Below, piece by piece: positions 43,835 to 52,318 of a stretch of DNA of 64,000 nucleotides (its first letter is position 1; every line of letters begins with the position of its first letter). A program made the position numbers and the translations under genes. The notes under the pieces are model-generated. The model was not told the origin of the DNA. It made no database searches and saw only the letters and a list, made by a program, of their open reading frames with translations. The stretch is from Corallococcus interemptor (GTDB lineage Bacteria; Myxococcota; Myxococcia; Myxococcales; Myxococcaceae). The DNA lies in contig NZ_RAWM01000029.1 of assembly GCF_003668875.1 (NCBI RefSeq), forward strand, positions 18,837-82,836, read 5' to 3'.

Positions 43835-45409
43835 CTACGGCGACGCCGTGTCCCGGGTATACGAACGCGGCAGGCGCACGGTGAACACCGTGCCCTCCTC
43901 CGCGGAGGACCGCGCGTCCACCGTTCCACCGTGCGCCAGCACCAGCTGCCGCACGATGTAGAGCCCCAGCCCGATGCTGCGCTCGGAGCGGCCCAGCGTC
44001 GTCCCGCGCTGCAGGGGCTCGAAGATGCGCGGCAGCATCTCCGGCGGAATGGGGTCGCCCCCGTTGCGCACGTGCACCACCACCGAATCCGGCTCGCCCC
44101 GGCTCTCCACGCGCACCGGCGTGTCCTCCGGGCTGTACTTCAGCGCGTTGCCCAGGATGTTGGACAGCACCTGCGCCATCCGGTCCGAATCCCACGCCCC
44201 CTGCCCGTCCCCCTCGTGCTCCATCTGGATGGTGCGCTCCGGATGCGCCGTGCGCGCCTCCTCCACCACCTGCAACGTGAGCGCGTGGAAGTCGCACGGC
44301 GCCGCCTGCACCGGGATGCCGCCGCCCATGCGCGCCTGCGTGAAGTCCAACAGGTCGCGGATCATCCGCGTGGCCCGCTCCGCCGCGGACAGGATGCGCG
44401 CCGCCGCCTTCGCGTTCCACGGCTGGATGTCGTCACGCCGCAGCATCAGCGACGCGCCCGTGAGGATGGCGCCCAGGGGGTTGCGAAGGTCGTGGCTCAC
44501 GATGCCAATCAGCTGCTGCTCGAACTCCACCCGGGCCTGCGCCTCGTGCACCAGCTTCTGCCGCTCCTCCTCCGCCCGCCGGCGCTCCGTGATGTCGCGC
44601 ATGGCGCCCACGATGCGCCGCGCCTCCCCGCTCTGCCCGCGCAGGATGGAGCCCTGCGCCGCCACGTACGCGTAGTCGCCATCCCTGCGCAGCACGCGGT
44701 ACTCGTCCTGCCACCGGTCGTCGTCCGAATCGAACGCCCGCTGCAGCCCGGACAGCACCCGCTCGCGGTCCTCGCCGTGGATGTGCCGGCGCCACCACCC
44801 TCCGTCCGCGCCCACCTCCTCCAGCGGGAAGCCGAAGACCTCCTCCGTCGCGTCGCCAATCCAGTGCATCGCGTCCGTCTGCAGGTCCAGGTCCCAGATG
44901 GCGTCGAAGCTCGCGTGCGCCACCAGCTGGTAGCGCTCCTCGGAGCGGCGCAGCGCCTCCTCCGTGCGCTTGCGCAGCCGCACCCCTTCCGCCTCGCGCA
45001 GCGCCCGCCGCACGCTGGGGCCCAGCCGCTCCAGCCGGTCCTTCAGCACATAGTCCGTGGCGCCGCGCTTGAGCAGCTCGATGGCGCGGTCCTCGCCCAG
45101 CGCGCCGGACACGAAGAGGAACGGCGTGTCCGGACACACGGCCTGGGCCGCCTCCAGCGCGCTCATCCCGTCGAAGCCCGGCACGTTGTAGTCGGACAGG
45201 ATGAGGTCGAACTTCCCCTTCTCCAGCGCCGCGACGAATGCCGCCCGCCCCTGCACGCACTCCAGCGTCGAGGGCAGCCCGCCCTCCTCCAGCTGAGCGG
45301 CCACCAGCTGTGCGTCCAGCGGGCTGTCCTCCAGCAGGAGGATGGACAGGGGCCGCTCCGCCGATGGCAGAGTCGTCAGGTCCAGCGCGGCACCGCCGCG
45401 ACCGCTCAT
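43835..45409 (-). CDS. REC-PAS-histidine kinase hybrid
   Basis: A 524-residue cytoplasmic sensor kinase. An N-terminal receiver domain with the phospho-acceptor Asp73 (SDYNVPG) covers ~22-140. A PAS domain (~150-280) precedes a HisKA dimerisation domain with His306 in VSHDLRNP and an ATP-binding HATPase region (NILGNALKYSPED, GLGLYIV). The receiver at the start lets the upstream regulator system control kinase activity. It is the third gene of an overlapping operon (four-base overlap with the response regulator), so it probably works with both upstream proteins. Confidence 0.9.
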   Translation of the reverse strand: MSGRGGAALDLTTLPSAERPLSILLLEDSPLDAQLVAAQLEEGGLPSTLECVQGRAAFVAALEKGKFDLILSDYNVPGFDGMSALEAAQAVCPDTPFLFVSGALGEDRAIELLKRGATDYVLKDRLERLGPSVRRALREAEGVRLRKRTEEALRRSEERYQLVAHASFDAIWDLDLQTDAMHWIGDATEEVFGFPLEEVGADGGWWRRHIHGEDRERVLSGLQRAFDSDDDRWQDEYRVLRRDGDYAYVAAQGSILRGQSGEARRIVGAMRDITERRRAEEERQKLVHEAQARVEFEQQLIGIVSHDLRNPLGAILTGASLMLRRDDIQPWNAKAAARILSAAERATRMIRDLLDFTQARMGGGIPVQAAPCDFHALTLQVVEEARTAHPERTIQMEHEGDGQGAWDSDRMAQVLSNILGNALKYSPEDTPVRVESRGEPDSVVVHVRNGGDPIPPEMLPRIFEPLQRGTTLGRSERSIGLGLYIVRQLVLAHGGTVDARSSAEEGTVFTVRLPRSYTRDTASP

Positions 45410-45870
45410 TTCGAGGCTCCGGATGCGCCGGGTGAGCCCGGCGGCGGCTGGTTCACCACCGCCCAGAACAGCCCCAATTCACGCAGCGCGGACACGAAGT
45501 CCGGGAAGGCCACCGGCTTCACCACGTACGCGTTCACGCCCAGGCCGTAGCTGCGCGCCAGGTCCCGCTCCTCGCGCGACGAGGTGAGCATCACCACCGG
45601 CACCGCCTTGAGCTCCGGGGCGCCCTTCACCTTCTCCAGCACCTCCAGCCCGTCCACCTTCGGCAGCTTCAGGTCCAGCAGCACCACCGCCGGGTGGCCG
45701 TCCTGCCGGTTCGCGTACTCGCCCTTGCGGAAGAGGTAGTCCAGCGCCTGCTGCCCGTCGCGCACCACGACGACCTCGTTGGCCAGGTGCACCTCTTCCA
45801 GCGCCGCCAGCGTGAGCGCCACGTCGTTGGCGCTGTCTTCCACCAGGAGGATCCGCTTCAGCTCGATCAC
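45406..45870 (-). CDS. Single-domain response regulator (Rcp1-like)
   Basis: A 154-residue receiver domain without output domain. It has the acidic pocket LVEDSANDV, the phospho-acceptor Asp66 in LLDLKLPKVDG, Thr in MLTSSREE and the conserved Lys in YVVKPVAF, so it should accept phosphate and act by protein interaction. The pattern is that of the Rcp1-type regulators that partner with phytochrome-like kinases. The GTG start at 45870 overlaps the kinase stop by four bases; the next gene follows with another four-base overlap. Confidence 0.92.
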   Translation of the reverse strand: MIELKRILLVEDSANDVALTLAALEEVHLANEVVVVRDGQQALDYLFRKGEYANRQDGHPAVVLLDLKLPKVDGLEVLEKVKGAPELKAVPVVMLTSSREERDLARSYGLGVNAYVVKPVAFPDFVSALRELGLFWAVVNQPPPGSPGASGASK

Positions 45871-48800
45871 GCGTGCGTCTCGACTTTCTTCTCCTGCGGA
45901 GAAGTCCGGGGCAGGGTGAAGGTGAAGGTCGCGCCCTGCCCCACGGCGCCCTCCGCCCAGGTCCGTCCGCCATGGCGCGACACGATGCGCCGCACGTTCG
46001 CGAGCCCGATGCCGGTGCCCTCGAACTCCTCGGCCGTGTGCAGGCGCTGGAAGACGCCAAACAGCTTGTCCACGTACTGCATCTCGAAGCCCACGCCGTT
46101 GTCGCGAACCCACACCGCGACCTCGGCCTCCGTCTCCCGGACCCCCACCTCGATGAGGGCCTCCGGCTTGGGACGGGTATACTTCAGCGCGTTCGCCAAC
46201 AGGTTGTGGATGACCTGCCGCAGGAGCGCCGGGTCCCCCTCCACCGAGGGCAGGCTCCCCACCCGCCACTCCACCTGGCGCCCGGTGGTCTCCGGCGCCA
46301 GGTCGCGCCGGGCCTCCTCCACCAGCTGGCCCAGGTCCACCCGCGACTGGCGCATCTCCGCCCGGCCCATGCGGGAAAAGGCGAGCAGGTCGTCCACCAG
46401 CGTGCCGCCCTGCCTGGCCGCGCCCGCGATGGTGGTGAGGTAGCCGCGCGACACGTCGTCCAGCTTCGCCCCCGCCCGCCGCTCCAGCAGCTGCGCGAAG
46501 CCGGTGATGTGGCGCAGGGGCGCGCGCAGGTCGTGCGACACGGAGTAGCTGAAGGACTCCAGCTCCTTGTTCGCCTCCTGCAGCTGGGCGGTGCGCTCGC
46601 GCACGCGCTTCTCCAGGCCGGTGTTGAGGTGGCGGATCTCCTCCTCCGCCCGCTTGAGGCTCTCCAGGGTGCGGCGCTCGTCGTCGATGTCCGTGTTGGT
46701 GCCGAACCAGCGGGCGATTCTTCCCTCGCCGTCCCGCACGGGCATGGCGCGCGACAGGAACCAGCGGTAGCTGCCGTCCGCGCGGCGCAGGCGGAACTGG
46801 TCCTCCCACAGCGTGCCCTCGCGCAGGGCCGCGTTGAAGTGCTCCAGCACGCGCGCGGCGTCCTCCGGTTCGATGAGCTCTTTCCAGTCCGTCGGCCCCA
46901 CCTGCGCGGGGGACGTCCCGGTGTAGTCGTACCAGCGCTGGTTGAACCAGAAGAGGCGCCCGTCCGGCTCCGCCATCCACGACAGCTGGGGGATGGAGTC
47001 CGCCAGCGTGCGGAACTGCTGCTCGCGCTCCTTCAGCTCCGCGGCCAGCGCCTCGATGCGCCGGCGCGCCAGCACCTGCTCCGTCACCTCCCAGGACACG
47101 GACACGATGCCGTCCACCTTGCCCTCGGCGTTGCGCAGCGGCTGGAAGGTGAGGTTGAAGTAGCCCTCGGGCGCCTCCTGCCCCACGTCGCGCCCCAGGC
47201 GCATGGGCACCTCGTGGCCGCGGTACGTCTCGCCGGTGCGGTAGACGTGCTCCAGCTGCTCCACCTGCCCCTGGTCCTTGAGCTCCGGCAGCGCCTGGCG
47301 CACGGGCAGGCCCAACAGCGGGCGGGACCCGGTGAGCTTCAGGCGCAGGTCGTTGGCCATCTCGAAGATGAGCTCCGGCCCGCGCAGCACGGTGATGGCG
47401 GCGGGCAGCTGCTTGAGCACCGCGAACAGGTTGCGCCGCTCCGCCTGCGCCGTCTCGTACAGGCGCGCGTTCTCCAGGGCCACGCTGGCCATCTGCGCCA
47501 GCTGCACGGCGACCGTCTCGTCCTCCGCGTCGAAGTCGCCCTCCACCTTGTCGGACACCTGCAACAGGCCCAGGTTGCGGCCGTCGTGGCCCACCAGCGG
47601 CACCGCCAGGAAGCCCTTCAGGGGCAGCGCGGGCGGGGGCTCGGGGGGCGCGTTGGCGTAGGCGGCGTGCTGACGCAGCTCCTCGCGCGTCAGGCGCAGC
47701 GGACGGTTCTCCTGGCACACCCGGGCGAAGAGGCCGCGCTCGTCCACGCCGGGCTCGGCGGCGCCCGGCACCGTGGGCTCATGCCCCGCCGCCGACAGCG
47801 AGGCGAGCGGCGGCGCGTCCCGCCCATCCGCCACCTGCGCGAAGGACTGGTTCGCGCCAATCAGCTTGCGCGCCTTGGCCGTCACGAGCTCCAGGATGGC
47901 CGGCACGCTGCCCGCGGCATTGAGCGCCAGGCTCGCGCGCGACAGGCCGCGCAGCTGCTCGGTGCGGCGCAGCTCCCCCGCCATCAGCCGGGCCCGCTCC
48001 GCGTCGGCGCGCTTGCGCGCGGTGATGTCCTGCACGGTGCCCACGAAGCGCACCGGCTTGCTGTCCTGGAAGTGCGTGCGGCCCGTGGCGCGCACCCAGC
48101 GCTCCACGCCGTCCTTCAGGCCCACGGTGCGGTAGGCCACGTCGTAGTCGCCCTTGCCGGTGGGGTCCCAGCTGAGCGCGACGGCCCGCTGCACGGCCTC
48201 GCGGTCCTCCGGGTGCAGGCCCGCGAGGAACTTGTCGTAGGACGACTCCTCGCCCGGCGGCAGGCCGAAGAGCGCCTTGCAGCGCGCGTCCCACTTGAGC
48301 TCGCCCGTGACCACGTCCATGTCGAAGGTGCCCAGCTGGGTGGCCGTCAGCGCCAGGCGCAGGCGCTGCTCGCTGTCCGCCAGCGCGGCCTGCTGCCGCC
48401 GCAGGTCCTGCGTGAGCGCCTCCGTGTGCCGGCGCGCGCGCACGAACTCCGTCACGTCCGTGGCCAGGGTGATGATGCCGGACGCGGTGCCGTCCAGCTC
48501 CACCATCGGGTGGTAGATGACGTTGAAGAAGACGGAGTCCATCTGCCCGTCGCGCTCCAGCTTCACCTCGAACTCCGGCCGCACGAAGGGCTGCTTCGTG
48601 CGCACCACCCCGCGCAGCACCTCCATCACCTCCGGCTGGGAGGCCATCTCCGGGAACGCGTCCAGCATCGACTGGCCCGGCGTCACCCGCCGGCCCACCA
48701 GCAGCTCGTAGTAGGGGTTCGCCAGCTCGAAGACGAAGTCCGGCCCGCGCGTGATGGAGATGCCCACCGGGGCCTGCATGAAGAACGCGTGCAGCCGCTC

Positions 48801-49286
48801 GCGGTGGACGGCCTCCAGGGCGTGGCGCTCGCGCTCGCGCAAGGCCTCCTCGCGCCGCTGCACGGCCTCGCGCGCCTGGTACAGCTCCACGAACATCGAC
48901 ACCTTCGCCAGCAGGATTTCGGGCCGCAGCGGCTTGCGCAGGTAGTCCACCGCGCCGTGCGCGTACGCCGCCAGCCACTCCTTCTCGTCGCCGTCGCCCG
49001 CGGTCATCAGCAGCACGGGCGTGCGCCGGCTGCGGTCTCGCTCACGCAACAGGCCCAGCACCTCCACGCCCGTCATGTCGCCCAGGTTCATGTCCATCAG
49101 GACGGCGGCGAAGTCCTCGTCCAGCACGCGCCGCAGGGCCTCGCGTCCGGAGGAGGCCCGCACCAGCCGCTGCCCCAGGGGCGCGAGGATGCCCTCCAGC
49201 GCCAGCAGGTGCCCGGGCGTGTCGTCGACGATGAGGATGCTCGCCCTGGGGGAGGCCGAGGGCAGGGACACGGCGGCGGAGGACAT
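45867..49286 (-). CDS. Multi-PAS/GAF hybrid sensor histidine kinase
   Basis: A 1139-residue signalling protein. Residues ~15-130 form a receiver (Asp65 in MDMNLGD). They are followed by at least two PAS domains (~160-430), a GAF domain (~450-620, with LLQVSDKVEGDFDAEDE), two further PAS domains (~620-860) and the kinase core with His918 in VSHDLRAPLRHITGF and NLLANALKYTRP. The kinase core is of the phytochrome-like class. Nothing indicates a chromophore-binding Cys. With the following regulator and second hybrid kinase it forms a three-step phosphorelay candidate. No membrane segment is visible, so the input should be cytoplasmic. Confidence 0.92.
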   Translation of the reverse strand: MSSAAVSLPSASPRASILIVDDTPGHLLALEGILAPLGQRLVRASSGREALRRVLDEDFAAVLMDMNLGDMTGVEVLGLLRERDRSRRTPVLLMTAGDGDEKEWLAAYAHGAVDYLRKPLRPEILLAKVSMFVELYQAREAVQRREEALRERERHALEAVHRERLHAFFMQAPVGISITRGPDFVFELANPYYELLVGRRVTPGQSMLDAFPEMASQPEVMEVLRGVVRTKQPFVRPEFEVKLERDGQMDSVFFNVIYHPMVELDGTASGIITLATDVTEFVRARRHTEALTQDLRRQQAALADSEQRLRLALTATQLGTFDMDVVTGELKWDARCKALFGLPPGEESSYDKFLAGLHPEDREAVQRAVALSWDPTGKGDYDVAYRTVGLKDGVERWVRATGRTHFQDSKPVRFVGTVQDITARKRADAERARLMAGELRRTEQLRGLSRASLALNAAGSVPAILELVTAKARKLIGANQSFAQVADGRDAPPLASLSAAGHEPTVPGAAEPGVDERGLFARVCQENRPLRLTREELRQHAAYANAPPEPPPALPLKGFLAVPLVGHDGRNLGLLQVSDKVEGDFDAEDETVAVQLAQMASVALENARLYETAQAERRNLFAVLKQLPAAITVLRGPELIFEMANDLRLKLTGSRPLLGLPVRQALPELKDQGQVEQLEHVYRTGETYRGHEVPMRLGRDVGQEAPEGYFNLTFQPLRNAEGKVDGIVSVSWEVTEQVLARRRIEALAAELKEREQQFRTLADSIPQLSWMAEPDGRLFWFNQRWYDYTGTSPAQVGPTDWKELIEPEDAARVLEHFNAALREGTLWEDQFRLRRADGSYRWFLSRAMPVRDGEGRIARWFGTNTDIDDERRTLESLKRAEEEIRHLNTGLEKRVRERTAQLQEANKELESFSYSVSHDLRAPLRHITGFAQLLERRAGAKLDDVSRGYLTTIAGAARQGGTLVDDLLAFSRMGRAEMRQSRVDLGQLVEEARRDLAPETTGRQVEWRVGSLPSVEGDPALLRQVIHNLLANALKYTRPKPEALIEVGVRETEAEVAVWVRDNGVGFEMQYVDKLFGVFQRLHTAEEFEGTGIGLANVRRIVSRHGGRTWAEGAVGQGATFTFTLPRTSPQEKKVETHA

Positions 49287-49542
49287 GGTGGAGGCTCGGG
49301 GACGAAACGCCCCTTCCCTTTAGGCTGTGGCAGGCACGCGAGGGGAGGACGGGACCGGCTCGGCTGCGTCCTCGTTGATTGCAGGACAACACTCCGCGCC
49401 GCAACCTGCCTCCTCCCTCCCGTCGATTCCAGCACAACCCTTGTGAACGCCTCCTTTGCCGCCTCCCCGTCCGCCAGGCAGCGCACCGGGAGGGGGCCCG
49501 TCCGCCAGGCCGTACCTCATTGGTGTTTCATGTTTCAGCCGA

Positions 49543-50436
49543 TCAGGGAGCCGGCAGGCGGCGCAGCGACGTCATGGGAAAGGGGGCCCAGAAGGGCGTC
49601 GCCACGCTGTCCCCGTCCAGCGGGAACCAGGGCCCGTCACGTCCCGCCAGCACGTGGAAGTCCTGGGCGGGGGTGAAGCCCTGGCCCATCAGCGCCACCC
49701 GCTCCCCCTTCGCGTTGGTGGCCACGTCCAGCACCAGCACGGTGTGGCCGGGGCTGCCGCCCAGGACGAAGAAGTCGCCGGGGCGCAGCTGCTCGCGCGT
49801 GGGACGGGCGCCCTCCGCCTGGAGCGACAGGGTGCCCGCGTAGGTGAAGAGCAGCCGCAGGTAGTTCCGGAAGGCCGCCCGCGAGCTGTCCGCGGCCGCG
49901 CTGCCCGGCACCCACGTCACCTTCGAACCGGAGACGCGCGCCCGCTCCCCGGCCGCGTACCGGGGCCAGGACGCCAGGTGGCCGCTGGTGAAGCGGTAGG
50001 CGATGCGCTCCGGGTGCCCGGACGCCCAGCGCCACTCCGCATGAAGCCGCAGGATGGAGTCCGCGCACTGCTGGAGGTTGGCGGTGCCCACGTCCAATTC
50101 GCCCACCGCCGCCAGCCGGGCATCGGAGGCCGCCAGCACCGTGCGGCCCTGGAAGTCGCGCACGGGCGAGCCCTCGGGGCGCAGGGGCAGCCCGCGCAGC
50201 CAGGCGCCAAAGGAGCCCGCCTCCAGCGGCACGCGCGTGTAGCCTTCGGGTGTCGCGAAGGTCTCCTCCAGCGAGCGCACCCGCGCGGAGGCGGACAGCC
50301 ACGGGTAGCGCGCCCGCTCCTCCGTGGAGGGGGCATGGGGCGCGGCCCGAGCCTGTCCGGAGGCCTCGCGGCTCACCAGGGACAGCGCGATGGCGGACAG
50401 GGTGGCCAGGGCCAGCAGGTGGCGCAGAGGGGCCAT
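49543..50436 (-). CDS. DUF4846 secreted protein
   Basis: A 297-residue exported protein. The signal peptide (MAPLRHLLALATLSAIAL) is followed by a mature domain with the DUF4846 pattern: YPWL....R, GTYTRVPLEAGSFGAWLRGLPL-like strand, NLQQCADSILRLHAEW, YRFTSGH and the C-terminal PGDFFVLGGSPGHTVLVLDVA. That last block resembles amidase/NlpC-like folds, in which His may be catalytic, but no function is established. The start is uncertain: GTG at 50445, three codons upstream, is an alternative. It faces the phosphatidyltransferase gene, with which it shares ~190 bp of upstream DNA. Confidence 0.82.
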   Translation of the reverse strand: MAPLRHLLALATLSAIALSLVSREASGQARAAPHAPSTEERARYPWLSASARVRSLEETFATPEGYTRVPLEAGSFGAWLRGLPLRPEGSPVRDFQGRTVLAASDARLAAVGELDVGTANLQQCADSILRLHAEWRWASGHPERIAYRFTSGHLASWPRYAAGERARVSGSKVTWVPGSAAADSSRAAFRNYLRLLFTYAGTLSLQAEGARPTREQLRPGDFFVLGGSPGHTVLVLDVATNAKGERVALMGQGFTPAQDFHVLAGRDGPWFPLDGDSVATPFWAPFPMTSLRRLPAP

Positions 50437-50627
50437 CGCGTTCACGGGGCGGACACTCCAGGGGTGGGGCCGGGCGAAGTCCCGGGCGTCTTCGTGGGAC
50501 ACCGCGCGCGTGTCCCCGGGTCCTTCCGCCAGGCGCCGTTCTCCGAGGGCGCCAGGGAGTTCTTCGCTGGACGCTCGCCACGGCGGACAGGTGCGTCCCG
50601 GGTGCCGGGCACTACCTTTTGAAGGCC

Positions 50628-51194
50628 ATGCACCGTCGGGCAAGCCTCGTGCTGCTCAATACACTGTCGCTGTCGCGCCTGCCGCTCGCCGCGGTGTTCA
50701 TCGCGGTGTCGGACCTGCGCCTGCGGGCCTTGCTGGTGGTGCTGGCGGCGGCGACGGACTTCCTGGACGGCTGGATTGCCCGGCACCGGGGACTGGCCAC
50801 GCGCCTGGGAGCGCTCATCGACCCGGTGGCGGATCGCGCCTTCATGGTGACGGCCTTCATCGTGTGTCTGCTGGACGGGCTGCTCGACCCGGTGGAGCTG
50901 ACGCTGCTGCTGCTGCGCGACATCGGCACGGCCATCGGCTTCATCGTCGCGAAGTTCCGGCCGGACATGCGGGCCGTCGAGCTCAAGGCGCGGATGCTGG
51001 GCAAGGTCGTCACGACGCTGCAGCTCGCGGTGTTGCTGTGCGTGCTGCTCTACCCACCGCTGGTGCGGCCGCTCGTGGCGTTCGTGGCGCTGCTGTCGCT
51101 GGCGTCGGTGGTGGACTACACGCGGGCGGTGTGGCGTCAGCGTCAGCGCCAGGGCCAGGAACTCCCGCCGCCCATGGAGTCCGTGCGCGAGTGA
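50628..51194 (+). CDS. CDP-alcohol phosphatidyltransferase family protein
   Basis: A 188-residue integral membrane enzyme. It carries the full family signature (D-x2-D-G-x2-A-R-x8-G-x3-D-x3-D) in DFLDGWIARHRGLATRLGAL and the following DPVADR. Five to six TM segments surround it. It would transfer a phosphatidyl group from CDP-diacylglycerol to an alcohol, for example glycerol phosphate (PgsA-like). The exact acceptor is not predictable. The start is ATG at 50628 with AAGG directly upstream. The stop lies four bases before the convergent small gene. Confidence 0.9.
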   Translation: MHRRASLVLLNTLSLSRLPLAAVFIAVSDLRLRALLVVLAAATDFLDGWIARHRGLATRLGALIDPVADRAFMVTAFIVCLLDGLLDPVELTLLLLRDIGTAIGFIVAKFRPDMRAVELKARMLGKVVTTLQLAVLLCVLLYPPLVRPLVAFVALLSLASVVDYTRAVWRQRQRQGQELPPPMESVRE

Positions 51195-51198
51195 CGCC

Positions 51199-51408
51199 TC
51201 ACGCGAGCACGGCGCGCGTGTCCACGGCCACGGCCAGCCGGGCGCGTTCGCGCTCCAGGGCGGCGCGCTCGCCAGCGGACAGGGCGTCCCAGACCTCGTC
51301 CATCGTGTCGAGCAGCGCGTCCACCTCAGGCGATTCCCCTCCCGGCGCGCGGGCGCGGACGAGGGCCAACTTGTGCAACAGGGTCCGGTATCGGTCGTAG
51401 ACCGTCAT
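51199..51408 (-). CDS. Small hypothetical helical protein
   Basis: A 69-residue soluble protein starting MTVYDRYRTLLHKLALVRA, with ESPEVDALLDTMDEVWDAL in its middle. The helical heptads resemble a coiled-coil hairpin, as in several small myxobacterial hypotheticals. The ATG at 51406-51408 has GGAGG eight bases upstream. It is the convergent neighbour of the phosphatidyltransferase and 61 bp from the secreted protein upstream. Function is unknown. Confidence 0.65.
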   Translation of the reverse strand: MTVYDRYRTLLHKLALVRARAPGGESPEVDALLDTMDEVWDALSAGERAALERERARLAVAVDTRAVLA

Positions 51409-51469
51409 GATGAAAACCTCCGTCCGGGAGACGCGGACGGAGCGGCGCGGCTGACGCAAGCGGCCCCGG

Positions 51470-52117
51470 TCAGCGGCGCCGCCGGTTTTCGGCATCGCGG
51501 CGGGCCTCCGCTCCGGTCAGCACGGCGATTTCGCGCGTGTGGCTCGGGCCCACGATGTTCACGGTGGCGCGCACGCGCTCGCCCTCCTTGAGTTCTGTCG
51601 CGGAGATGTCCTCGCCCTCGCGCACGATGCGCGTCTGGGTGCCAATCTCCAGCGGCAGGCGCAGCCCCTCGTTGTCGATGACGACCTCCTTCGGGGACAC
51701 CGACTCCACCGTTCCCCGGTAGATGGCATCCACCACCGCGACCCCTGGCGAGGCACCTTGCGAGGCGCCGGGAGCCGGAGGCTTCGCCGCGGCGGGAGCC
51801 CCCGTGCCCGTGCCGCCCGTGCCGCCCGTGCCCGCGTTCGCGTCCGGGCCCGGGTTGGGAGGCGTCGTGCGCCCCTCCGGGTTGGGGTCCGCGCTGGGGC
51901 TGTTCGGATCCGACGTGGGAGCGTTCCCCTCGGTGCCCTGCGTGTTCGCCCCGGAGCCCCCCGTCCCCGGCGGCTGCGCGGGCGCCTGCTGCTGCGCGGG
52001 CGGGGCCGCGGGAGCGGTGGTCTCCTCGGACGCCGCGTCGTCGGACTGCGCTCCGGCGCACATCAGCAGGCAGGCCAGACCCGCGATTCCCAACCCCAGC
52101 CAGGTGTCTCGCCTCAT
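51470..52117 (-). CDS. Secreted Pro/Gly/Thr-rich hypothetical protein
   Basis: A 215-residue exported protein. The leader MRRDTWLGLGIAGLACLL is hydrophobic; a Cys just after it (LLMCAG) may be a weak lipobox. A ~110-residue low-complexity region of Ala, Pro, Gly, Gln and Thr follows, and then a folded C-terminal domain (~125-200) with DAIYRGTVESVSPKEVVIDN and THTREIAVLTG-like beta-strands. This C-terminal part resembles DUF5666-like OB-type modules, but the assignment is weak. The ATG at 52117 is preceded by GGGAGG at ten bases. Confidence 0.7.
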   Translation of the reverse strand: MRRDTWLGLGIAGLACLLMCAGAQSDDAASEETTAPAAPPAQQQAPAQPPGTGGSGANTQGTEGNAPTSDPNSPSADPNPEGRTTPPNPGPDANAGTGGTGGTGTGAPAAAKPPAPGASQGASPGVAVVDAIYRGTVESVSPKEVVIDNEGLRLPLEIGTQTRIVREGEDISATELKEGERVRATVNIVGPSHTREIAVLTGAEARRDAENRRRR

Positions 52118-52242
52118 GCGTCGCGCGCCTCCCTTCCGGGAAGGTGCGTGCACACACGATGCGAGCCACCGGGCCAGAGGCGCGTCGCCCGGCCGTCCGC
52201 ACGGACTGCGCACCCACGGCCCGGCGCCTGCCTGGAAAGCAG

Positions 52243-52290
52243 GACGCCCCCGGTCCCCCCTGGGCTCAGGAGGAGGGACGCGGGGGCGTC
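52243..52290 (-). terminator. Strong hairpin, likely terminator of the S8 protease gene
   Basis: A perfect 10-bp stem (GACGCCCCCG / CGGGGGCGTC) encloses an inner, nearly perfect stem (GTCCCCCCT / AGGAGGGAC). It lies 28 bp after the protease stop, and on the minus strand is followed by CTGCTTTCC. There is only a weak T tract, so it could also act as a bidirectional or mRNA-stabilising structure. Confidence 0.65.
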
Positions 52291-52318
52291 AGGCCCACGA
52301 AGCGTGGAGGGCGTGCCG

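Noticed and set aside
49287..49542. Possible promoter elements or gene upstream of the giant sensor kinase
   Set aside because: The 256-base gap is richer in A/T runs around 49370-49450, which fits a promoter region, but no definite -35/-10 pair could be assigned.
45873..49676. A 1267-codon open frame opposite the sensor kinase genes
   Set aside because: It is His/Arg/Val-rich, has no domain and mirrors the coding strand of a clear kinase; such frames are produced by the very high third-position GC.
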